The notes under the pieces were generated by a model. That model was not told the origin of the DNA. It saw only the letters and a program-made list of their open reading frames with translations, and did not search any database. The translations under genes and the position numbers were made by a program. A stretch of 5,439 nt of DNA from Gammaproteobacteria bacterium (GTDB taxonomy: Bacteria > Pseudomonadota > Gammaproteobacteria > Chromatiales > Chromatiaceae). Below, piece after piece: positions 1 through 5,439 of this stretch. The stretch lies in NCBI GenBank assembly GCA_008080925.1, contig VMDJ01000071.1:1-5439 (forward strand), read 5' to 3'. Position 1 is the first letter of the stretch; each line of letters starts with the position of its first letter.

Positions 1-85
1 CACTTTGACATTCATCAGCTGCTTGCGCAGAACCGAATGCGAGGACCAACGACATCGCGGTCGCCAATTTGGTCATTGCTTTCAT
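1..85 (-). CDS. Start of an exported protein (signal peptide), rest outside window
   Basis: Only 28 codons are present before the left edge. They encode a textbook Sec signal peptide: basic residues at Lys2 and Lys6, a hydrophobic core from about residue 7 to 18, and a likely signal peptidase I site after SAQA (19-22) or one residue later, leaving a mature end ADECQS. There is no lipobox, so the product should be periplasmic or secreted. The ATG at 85 has an AAGGAG site 7 bases upstream. The mature protein shows a cysteine almost at its N-terminus (residue 26). Such starts are common in periplasmic substrate-binding proteins, including the glycine betaine/choline type, but 28 residues cannot establish this and I assign no function. 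It lies on the same strand as apbE but 214 bases away, so it is probably a separate transcription unit. Confidence 0.75.
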   Translation of the reverse strand, partial: MKAMTKLATAMSLVLAFGSAQAADECQS

Positions 86-92
86 CCAACTT

Positions 93-98
93 CTCCTT
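93..98 (-). promoter_or_regulatory. Strong ribosome binding site for the exported-protein gene
   Basis: AAGGAG on the minus strand stands 7 bases before the ATG at 85. This near-ideal Shine-Dalgarno site decides the start of the partial gene and selects the first ATG over the in-frame ATG at 76. Confidence 0.8.
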
Positions 99-134
99 GG
101 TTAAAGTTGTTATCTTGTAATTTATAATTAGGGG

Positions 135-157
135 TGTTTGAACACACTGTGTAAACA
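135..157. promoter_or_regulatory. Imperfect inverted repeat, candidate operator upstream of the exported-protein gene
   Basis: This 23-base dyad has the symmetric form TGTTT-N2-ACA-N3-TGT-N2-AAACA, with 16 of 23 positions symmetric. It is centred at 146, about 61 bases before the ATG at 85. Next to it, on the minus strand, is an AT-rich stretch with a TATAAA hexamer (121-126) and a TTTACA hexamer (150-155). These resemble promoter elements but are 23 bases apart, too far for a standard sigma-70 pair, so no promoter is called with confidence. The size and position suit a repressor or activator site for the downstream gene; the regulator cannot be named. Confidence 0.35.
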
Positions 158-236
158 ACGTTGCAATTCTAGACGTGCAGCCTAGGTTTTGAAAGGTAAA
201 AAGCCTGAACAAAGCGCACATTAGAATATGACTAAT

Positions 237-254
237 CAGTAATTTTCTTTACTG
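237..254 (-). repeat. Weak hairpin downstream of apbE
   Basis: A perfect 6-base inverted repeat (CAGTAA / TTACTG) with a 6-base loop lies 46 bases beyond the apbE stop. The stem has only two GC pairs and no clean T-run follows on either strand, so it is not a convincing intrinsic terminator. It is the best stem-loop I could see between apbE and the next gene. It may help end the prp-apbE transcript or be incidental. Confidence 0.25.
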
Positions 255-299
255 TAGATCACCAAAAGATCCATAAGAATTTATTCCTAGATCAAGCCA

Positions 300-1337
300 T
301 CATTTCTTGAGCAAAGCATCGAAATTGGCGGTGGCAACCGACTCAAATTCCGCACCCTCTTGAGCCTTTATCAAAAAGTACGCTGCCAGATCATGCCGCT
401 TAGCAAATTCCACACCCTTCTTATCACCCATTACCATTAAAGCAGTTGCCAACGCATCCGCATCTGCGCAGCTAATGTGTAAAACCGTAACAGACACCAA
501 CGCATGTTTTATAGGAGCTCCAGTCAGCGGCTCAATCGTGTGGGAGTACCGCACACCATTCTCTTCAAAATAATTTCGGTAATCGCCAGAGGTTGCCATC
601 GCAATATTGGTGATGGGCAATACGTGTTGTACAACGCGCTCCGTAGTTAATGGCGCTTCAATCGCAATTTTCCATGACTCGCCGTTAGGCTTATTCCCTG
701 AGAGTTTTAGCTCCCCACCGATCTCTACTAGATAATTGTTGATGCCCTTGCCCACTAAAAGTGACGCAAGCTGGTCGACGGCATATCCCTTTGCAATGGC
801 AGACAGGTCTACCTGAAGGTTGGTTGCTTTTGTTAACAAAGGTGGATTCTGACTAACACCGAGTTTTTGATATCCCACACGAGTGCCTAAAGATTCAATC
901 CTTTCACTGCTTGGCGCAGAGACAATCCTGCCCTCGGGACCAAAACCCCACAGGTTTACCAACGGGCCCACGGTAATATCAAAAGCCCCGCCCGTTTGCT
1001 GACTAAGAGATTGAGATCGCTGAATCAGATTTGCTAGCTCAGCCGACACAGGCATCTCACCTGAACGCAATGCATTAAAGCGCGAGATCTCACTCTCCGG
1101 GATATAAGTCGACATCTGCTGATTAATAAGCGCAAGGCGCTCTTCGACAGCTTGCTGAATCTCCGCTACCTGACGATCATTTTTAGCTACCCAGCGGAGT
1201 GAATAGCTGGTTCCCATGGTTGAACCATCAAAGCCAACAAGCTGCTCTTTTGCTGAATCACTACACCCTACTAAAACAAAAACGGCTAGTAGCCAGACTA
1301 CTAACCGTTTTGTTGGATTGATCGATCGATGAGACAT
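300..1337 (-). CDS. apbE: FAD:protein FMN transferase, lipoprotein (ApbE family)
   Basis: ApbE enzymes use FAD to attach FMN covalently to Ser/Thr of target proteins such as NqrB/NqrC and RnfD/RnfG, acting on the periplasmic side. From the ATG at 1337 the product is 345 aa, near the E. coli ApbE length (about 350). It begins with a basic stretch and hydrophobic segment ending in the lipobox LVGC (Cys25), so it is a predicted lipoprotein. Numbered from this ATG, family motifs are all present: STMGTSYS (39-46), MSTYIPESEISRFN (75-88), GGAFDITVGP (116-125), NLWGFGP (128-134), DLSAIAKGYAVD (177-188), EIGGEL (205-210), MATSGDYRNY (247-256), HTIEPLTGAP (266-275) and DADALATALMVMG (292-304). Asp294 and Thr298 fit the Mg-binding pair known from the Treponema enzyme. 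A TTG at 1343 gives two extra residues; neither start has a clear ribosome binding site. It lies 18 bases after prpF, probably in the same transcript, though ApbE has no known role in the 2-methylcitrate cycle. No flavinylation target motif (SGA followed by S/T) is visible in the other proteins here. Confidence 0.93.
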   Translation of the reverse strand: MSHRSINPTKRLVVWLLAVFVLVGCSDSAKEQLVGFDGSTMGTSYSLRWVAKNDRQVAEIQQAVEERLALINQQMSTYIPESEISRFNALRSGEMPVSAELANLIQRSQSLSQQTGGAFDITVGPLVNLWGFGPEGRIVSAPSSERIESLGTRVGYQKLGVSQNPPLLTKATNLQVDLSAIAKGYAVDQLASLLVGKGINNYLVEIGGELKLSGNKPNGESWKIAIEAPLTTERVVQHVLPITNIAMATSGDYRNYFEENGVRYSHTIEPLTGAPIKHALVSVTVLHISCADADALATALMVMGDKKGVEFAKRHDLAAYFLIKAQEGAEFESVATANFDALLKK

Positions 1338-1355
1338 GCTCAACAGTATATCGCT

Positions 1356-2534
1356 TTAGAAAGCATCACCCGGAATACGCACAAAACCTTCCATCAAGAT
1401 ACGCGCACTTCGACCCATCGAAACCTTTTCAACGATCCAACGACCATCTACTTCAGAAGCCGTTGCACCCACCTTCAACGTACCGGATGGATGACCAAAG
1501 GTAACGGTATCACGCTCGCCACCGCCGGCTGCTTCATTAACCAGGGTGCCAGGAATAGCTGCCGCAGTACCAATTGCCACAGCCGCTGTACCCATCATTG
1601 CATGATGCAACTTACCCATGGATAAGGCACGCACATTCAAATCGATATCACCTTCACCAATCGCTTTACCGCTTGACGAGCTATACGCTGCAGGCGGTGC
1701 CACAAATGCCACCTTTGGCGTGTGCTGACGTGCTGCAGCTTCTGAGATATCACTGATCAATCCCATTTTTACTGCACCATAAGCGCGAATAGTTTCGAAA
1801 CGCTCTAGTGCTGCATCATCACCGTTAATTGCATCTTGTAGCTCTGTGCCGGTGTATCCAATATCTGCAGCGCGCAAGAAAATGGTCGGAATACCCGAGC
1901 TGATCATAGTTGCCTCAAAGGTTCCAACACCCGGGACTTCAAGCTGATCAATCAAGTTGCCTGTTGGGAACATGTCTTCAGAAGGATCTACTGGGCTGAC
2001 AAAATCGATCTGCACTTCTGCAGATGAGAATGTCACACCATCAAGCTCGAAATCACCAGTCTCTTGAACCTCACCATTAGTGATGGGCACATGGGCAATA
2101 ATTGTCTTACCAATGTTCTTCTGCCAAATACGCACCACTGCAATGCCATTCTCAGGCACGCGGCTAGGATCAACCAAACCACTTGCCACAGCAAAAGACC
2201 CAACCGCAGATGTGAGGTTGCCGCAGTTACCACTCCAATCGACAAAGGCACGATCAATAGCTACCTGACCGAATAAATAATCCACATCGTGATCAGGCTG
2301 ATCACTCTTAGCCAAGATAACCGTCTTGCTAGTACTTGATGTTGCACCACCCATGCCATCGGTATGCTTACCGTATGGATCAGGGCTACCAATCACGCGT
2401 AACAAAATATTGTCACGCACCTCGCCCGGCACCTGTGCAGCTTGCGGAAGATCTTCTAACTTAAAGAAAACGCCTTTAGAGGTGCCACCACGCATATAGG
2501 TGGCTGCAATTTTGATTTGCGGAGCATGCGCCAT
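1356..2534 (-). CDS. prpF: 2-methylaconitate cis-trans isomerase PrpF
   Basis: PrpF converts the 2-methyl-trans-aconitate made by AcnD into 2-methyl-cis-aconitate, the form an ordinary aconitase can hydrate to 2-methylisocitrate. The 392 residues match the usual family length (about 390-400). It has the two-lobed diaminopimelate-epimerase-like fold family signatures: YMRGGTSKGVFF (13-24), GKHTDGMGGATSSTSK (55-70), WSGNCGNLTSAVG (100-112), FPTGN (189-193) and MGKLHHAMMGTAAVAIGTA (306-324). Lys70 and Cys104 fall where the Shewanella PrpF active-site Lys73 and Cys107 are expected, with a constant offset of 3; this is from memory of that structure and was not aligned. The start is ATG with a good ribosome binding site overlapping the acnD stop, 9 bases downstream of acnD. 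It is an obligate functional partner of AcnD. The gene is intact and ends in TAA 12-18 bases before apbE. A generic PrpF-superfamily isomerase is the only alternative, and the neighbours argue against it. Confidence 0.95.
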   Translation of the reverse strand: MAHAPQIKIAATYMRGGTSKGVFFKLEDLPQAAQVPGEVRDNILLRVIGSPDPYGKHTDGMGGATSSTSKTVILAKSDQPDHDVDYLFGQVAIDRAFVDWSGNCGNLTSAVGSFAVASGLVDPSRVPENGIAVVRIWQKNIGKTIIAHVPITNGEVQETGDFELDGVTFSSAEVQIDFVSPVDPSEDMFPTGNLIDQLEVPGVGTFEATMISSGIPTIFLRAADIGYTGTELQDAINGDDAALERFETIRAYGAVKMGLISDISEAAARQHTPKVAFVAPPAAYSSSSGKAIGEGDIDLNVRALSMGKLHHAMMGTAAVAIGTAAAIPGTLVNEAAGGGERDTVTFGHPSGTLKVGATASEVDGRWIVEKVSMGRSARILMEGFVRIPGDAF

Positions 2535-2540
2535 ATCGAA

Positions 2541-2546
2541 TCCTTA
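2541..2546 (-). promoter_or_regulatory. prpF ribosome binding site overlapping the acnD stop codon
   Basis: On the minus strand the sequence TAAGGA is a six-base match to the Shine-Dalgarno core. Its first three bases are the acnD stop codon TAA. It is followed by a 6-base spacer (TTCGAT) and the prpF ATG at 2534. This fixes the prpF start, and it means ribosomes terminating on acnD sit directly on the prpF initiation site, which suggests translational coupling of dehydratase and isomerase. Confidence 0.75.
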
Positions 2547-5153
2547 CGCAGCCGATGACTCAAGGAAGTCTTGAGCAAAGCGTTGCAATACACCGCCCGC
2601 CGCATAGACAGTCACTTCTTCAGCGGTATCTAAACGACACGTCACAATGATGTTGGTTGATGTGCCATCACGGCGTGTCATCTCAACAACCAAATCACAG
2701 CGAGGTGAAATATCACCCAATACCGTGAAGGTCTCAGTACCATCGATATTGAAACTCTCGCGGGTCTCGCCCTCTTTAAACTCTAACGGCAGCACACCCA
2801 TACCTACCAAGTTGGTACGGTGAATACGCTCAAAGCCTTCAGCAATAATCGCCTCAACGCCTGCCAAACGCACACCCTTGGCCGCCCAGTCACGCGATGA
2901 ACCTTGACCATAGTCAGCGCCAGCGACAATACATAAAGGCTGCTTACGATTCATGTAGGTCTCTATAGCTTCCCACATGCGCATCTGCTGACCTTCCGGC
3001 TCAACACGTGCCAATGAACCTTGAATGACTTCACCATTCTCATCACGACACATTTCATTGAGCAGCTTAGGATTCGCAAAGGTGGCACGCTGCGCGGTCA
3101 AGTGATCGCCACGGTGTGTTGCATACGAATTAAAGTCTTCTTCGGGCAGGCCCATCTTGGCTAAATACTCACCCGCTGCAGAGCTTGCCAAGATCGCATT
3201 CGATGGTGACAAGTGATCGGTTGTGATGTTGTCACCCAAAACTGCCAAAGGACGCATATCTTTCATTGTACGCTCACCGGCTAGCGCGCCTTCCCAATAT
3301 GGAGGACGGCGGATGTAGGTACTCATCTCACGCCAATCATAAAGGGGACTTTTCGCCTCTTCGATAGCACCGAGATCAAACATTGGCTCGTAAATAGCAC
3401 GGAACTGTTCTGGCTTAACGAACTCAGAAACGATCGCATCAATCTCTTCATCTGATGGCCAAATATCTTGCAGACGAATCTCGTTACCACTCGCATCTTT
3501 ACCAAGAACATCGTTCTCAATATCAAAACGCATCGTGCCTGCAATGGCATACGCAACAACCAGTGGAGGCGATGCAAGAAACGCTTGCTTCGCATAGGGA
3601 TGAATACGGCCATCGAAGTTACGATTACCGGATAACACCGCCGTTGCGTAGAGATCACGATCAATGATCTCTTGTTGAATCTTTGGATCCAACGCACCAC
3701 TCATGCCATTACATGTCGTACAAGCATAAGCCACGATACCAAAGCCCATCTTTTCCAGCTCAGGTAACAAACCTGACTCTTCGAGATACAGCTTTGCAAC
3801 TTTAGAACCTGGTGCAAAAGAAGATTTAACCCAAGGTTTACGAATCAACCCTAACTCATTAGCTTTTTTAGCCACCAAGCCTGCGGCAACCACGTTACGA
3901 GGGTTTGATGTATTGGTACATGAAGTAATCGCTGCAATGATCACTGCACCATCTGGCATCAAACCTTCTGCTTCTTCAGCTTGGGCTTTATCTAGATTAA
4001 CGGCGATCTCACGCTCACCAAGTGCTGTTGTTGGTAAGCGGCGATGCGGGTTTGATGGACCAGCCATGTTACGCACAACCGACGATAAATCGAACTCGAG
4101 CACGCGCTCGTAATGCGCCTCAGCTAAATCATCTGCCCAAAGTCCAACCGTCTTGGCATAGTTTTCAACCAACTGAACTTGCTGTGGATCACGACCTGTC
4201 AACTTTAAGTAATCGATAGTCTGCTCATCGATATAGAACATACCGGCTGAAGCACCATACTCAGGCGTCATATTCGAAATCGTCGCACGGTCACCAATGG
4301 TTAACTTCTTTGCACCTTCGCCAAAGAACTCGACATACGATGAAACCACACGCTCTTGACGTAAAAACTCAGTGATCGCCAACACGATATCGGTAGCCGT
4401 AATACCAGGCTTACGCTCACCCACCAGGCGAACACCCACAATCTCTGGCAAACGCATCATCGATGCGCGACCTAGCATCACGTTCTCAGCTTCAAGACCA
4501 CCTACGCCAATCGCAATGACACCTAAAGCATCAACGTGAGGTGTGTGCGAGTCAGTGCCCACACAGGTATCCGGGAAAGCCAAGCCGTCACGGTTTTGAA
4601 TAACCGGTGACATCTTCTCCAGATTGATCTGGTGCATGATGCCGTTACCCGCAGGGATAACATCGACGTTTTTAAAGGCTGTCTTTGTCCATTCAATAAA
4701 GTGGAAACGATCTTCGTTACGACGATCTTCAATCGCACGATTCTTCTCGAACGCTTCTGGATCAAAACCTGGTGCTTCAACTGCCAATGAGTGATCGACG
4801 ATCAATTGTGTGGGTACAACAGGATTAACCTTTGACGGATCACCGCCCTTATCTGCAATCGCATCACGCAAACCCGCCAAATCAACAAGCGCTGTTTGAC
4901 CCAAGATGTCATGACATACCACGCGCGCCGGATACCACGGGAAATCCAAATCACGCTTAAAGCCAATGATCTGCTTCAAACACGCGTCTAATGACTCAGG
5001 ATCACAACGACGCACCAACTGCTCTGCCAAGACACGCGAGGTGTATGGCAACTTGGCATAGGCGCCCTTTTCAATTGACTCGACTGCCTCGATCACATCG
5101 TAGTAATCAAGATCAGTACCAGGAAGAGGTTTACGAAATGCAGTATTGCTCAT
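2544..5153 (-). CDS. acnD: Fe-S-dependent 2-methylcitrate dehydratase (2-methyl-trans-aconitate forming)
   Basis: This 869-residue aconitase-family enzyme dehydrates 2-methylcitrate to 2-methyl-trans-aconitate in the cytoplasm, replacing the cofactor-free PrpD route. The fold is complete. The N-terminal aconitase domains include VVPTQLIVDHS (about 112-122) and GTDSHTPH (199-206). The [4Fe-4S] ligands are Cys412 in ITSCTNTSNP and Cys478/Cys481 in YACTTCNG. The C-terminal swivel domain carries GDNITTDHLSPS (640-651) and the substrate-binding YGQGSSRDW (748-756), whose Ser752 and Arg754 match the catalytic Ser and Arg of aconitases. The length fits AcnD (about 865 aa) and is a little shorter than AcnA (about 890). 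The ATG at 5153 is preceded by a modest GGA (5162-5164) at 8 bases, and only 16 bases separate it from prpC. Its placement between prpC and prpF is what decides AcnD over housekeeping AcnA; some side activity on citrate is expected from the family. No frameshift or missing motif is seen. Confidence 0.95.
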   Translation of the reverse strand: MSNTAFRKPLPGTDLDYYDVIEAVESIEKGAYAKLPYTSRVLAEQLVRRCDPESLDACLKQIIGFKRDLDFPWYPARVVCHDILGQTALVDLAGLRDAIADKGGDPSKVNPVVPTQLIVDHSLAVEAPGFDPEAFEKNRAIEDRRNEDRFHFIEWTKTAFKNVDVIPAGNGIMHQINLEKMSPVIQNRDGLAFPDTCVGTDSHTPHVDALGVIAIGVGGLEAENVMLGRASMMRLPEIVGVRLVGERKPGITATDIVLAITEFLRQERVVSSYVEFFGEGAKKLTIGDRATISNMTPEYGASAGMFYIDEQTIDYLKLTGRDPQQVQLVENYAKTVGLWADDLAEAHYERVLEFDLSSVVRNMAGPSNPHRRLPTTALGEREIAVNLDKAQAEEAEGLMPDGAVIIAAITSCTNTSNPRNVVAAGLVAKKANELGLIRKPWVKSSFAPGSKVAKLYLEESGLLPELEKMGFGIVAYACTTCNGMSGALDPKIQQEIIDRDLYATAVLSGNRNFDGRIHPYAKQAFLASPPLVVAYAIAGTMRFDIENDVLGKDASGNEIRLQDIWPSDEEIDAIVSEFVKPEQFRAIYEPMFDLGAIEEAKSPLYDWREMSTYIRRPPYWEGALAGERTMKDMRPLAVLGDNITTDHLSPSNAILASSAAGEYLAKMGLPEEDFNSYATHRGDHLTAQRATFANPKLLNEMCRDENGEVIQGSLARVEPEGQQMRMWEAIETYMNRKQPLCIVAGADYGQGSSRDWAAKGVRLAGVEAIIAEGFERIHRTNLVGMGVLPLEFKEGETRESFNIDGTETFTVLGDISPRCDLVVEMTRRDGTSTNIIVTCRLDTAEEVTVYAAGGVLQRFAQDFLESSAA

Positions 5154-5169
5154 GTTTTATATCCAACAA

Positions 5170-5439
5170 TTATGAGCGCTTGTTCAATGGAACAAACTTA
5201 AGGTTTTCAGGACCGGTGTAATTCGCTGATGGGCGAATAATCTTGCCATCTTGGCGCTGCTCGATAACGTGAGCACCCCAGCCAGTTACACGTGCGATAA
5301 CAAACAACGGTGTGAACATATCTGTTGGTACACCCATTTGGTTATAAGACACCGCAGAGAACCAATCCAAATTCGGGAACATCTTTTTGATATCCCACAT
5401 CACACTTTCTAAACGCTCAGCCACGTCGTACATCTTGGT
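5170..5439 (-). CDS. prpC: 2-methylcitrate synthase, C-terminal part (5' end outside window)
   Basis: PrpC condenses propionyl-CoA with oxaloacetate to give 2-methylcitrate, the first committed step of the cytoplasmic 2-methylcitrate cycle. Only the last 89 residues are visible; the reading frame stays open to the right edge, so the gene is cut by the window and not truncated in the genome. The fragment shows the C-terminal citrate synthase signature: MFPNLDWFSAVSY, then GVPTDMFTPLFVIARVTGW and IIRPSANYTGPE, matching from memory the end of enterobacterial PrpC (about 390 aa). The aspartate of NLDWF (codon 5365-5367) corresponds to the catalytic Asp of the family (Asp325 in the enteric enzyme, by counting back from its C-terminus). 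The arginine of IARVTGW lies in the conserved C-terminal segment. It ends in TAA 16 bases before acnD, so the two are probably co-transcribed. Ordinary citrate synthase is the alternative, but the IIRPSANY(T/V)GPE ending and the acnD-prpF neighbours favour PrpC. Confidence 0.95.
   Translation of the reverse strand, partial: TKMYDVAERLESVMWDIKKMFPNLDWFSAVSYNQMGVPTDMFTPLFVIARVTGWGAHVIEQRQDGKIIRPSANYTGPENLKFVPLNKRS

Larger units (their letters stand above)
86..299. other. Intergenic region between apbE and the exported-protein gene
   Basis: This 214-base AT-rich gap is by far the largest in the window; the other gaps are 9 to 18 bases. It separates the prp-apbE block from a same-strand gene that probably has its own promoter here. 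It contains the inverted repeat at 135-157, the weak hairpin at 237-254 and the ribosome binding site at 93-98. An open frame reaching 221 on the minus strand has no good ribosome binding site and runs out of frame through the downstream signal peptide, so it is not considered a gene. No tRNA-like or obvious riboswitch structure was recognised. Confidence 0.6.

Noticed and set aside
181..211. AGG(T)TTT ... AAAAAGCCT partial inverted repeat suggesting a terminator
   Set aside because: Pairing needs a bulge and is mostly A-T; no uridine tract follows on the minus strand, so a terminator is not supported.
15..221. A 68-codon minus-strand open frame spanning the gap upstream of the exported-protein gene
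   Set aside because: It has no ribosome binding site of quality at 221, its protein has no recognisable features, and it overlaps out of frame a clear signal peptide with a near-ideal ribosome binding site.
255..299. GATC-containing and AATAAATT-containing small stem candidates just after apbE
   Set aside because: The stems are four to six pairs with very small or AT-rich loops and no T-run, so they do not amount to a terminator.
1321..1330. The palindrome ATCGATCGAT near the apbE start
   Set aside because: It lies within the codons for the N-terminus of ApbE and is a simple ATCG repeat; nothing else supports a regulatory role.
1329..1756. Plus-strand open frames of 98 and 60 codons opposite prpF
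   Set aside because: They lie antisense to a fully supported prpF frame, with Arg/His/Thr-rich low-information proteins and no initiation signals; they are shadows of the real gene.
3323..3700. A 125-codon minus-strand frame inside acnD
   Set aside because: It is out of frame within an intact aconitase-family gene whose motifs continue through this region; no sign of a frameshift or nested gene.
2544..5153. Housekeeping aconitase AcnA as the identity of the large enzyme
   Set aside because: The position between prpC and prpF and the length of 869 residues fit AcnD; AcnA-specific context is absent. A phylogenetic tree would settle it.
4991..5221. A plus-strand 76-codon frame across the prpC-acnD junction
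   Set aside because: It is antisense to two well-supported genes and has no recognisable protein features or ribosome binding site.

Overview
The window carries a propionate-catabolism (2-methylcitrate cycle) gene block, entirely on the minus strand. It is read from the right edge leftwards: prpC (3' end only), acnD, prpF, apbE, then a 214-base gap and the first 28 codons of an exported protein cut by the left edge. Moderate GC, tight same-strand gene packing, canonical Shine-Dalgarno sites, a lipoprotein lipobox and the prpC-acnD-prpF order all point to a Gram-negative proteobacterium. Gamma is most likely and beta is possible; a finer placement cannot be made from the sequence alone.

Region by region: 5170-5439 is the C-terminus of 2-methylcitrate synthase. 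Sixteen bases later comes acnD (2544-5153), the Fe-S 2-methylcitrate dehydratase of the aconitase family, complete and with all three cluster cysteines. Nine bases later comes prpF (1356-2534), the 2-methylaconitate isomerase, whose ribosome binding site overlaps the acnD stop codon. Twelve to eighteen bases after prpF comes apbE (300-1343), a lipoprotein FAD:protein FMN transferase that is not a known 2-methylcitrate cycle component. Positions 86-299 hold no convincing gene, but contain an imperfect inverted repeat, an AT-rich promoter-like stretch and a weak hairpin. Positions 1-85 start a secreted protein with a strong ribosome binding site and signal peptide.

How the genes work together: PrpC condenses propionyl-CoA with oxaloacetate to 2-methylcitrate. 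AcnD dehydrates it to the trans isomer of 2-methylaconitate. PrpF converts that to the cis isomer, which a housekeeping aconitase can hydrate to 2-methylisocitrate for cleavage by PrpB to pyruvate and succinate. The last two enzymes are not in this window. No prpD follows prpF here, so this locus appears to use the AcnD/PrpF route instead of PrpD, although genes to the right of the window are unseen.

The propionate genes are ordinary and intact. The main point of interest is apbE placed directly behind prpF. I found no evidence of a novel defence, mobile or RNA system.
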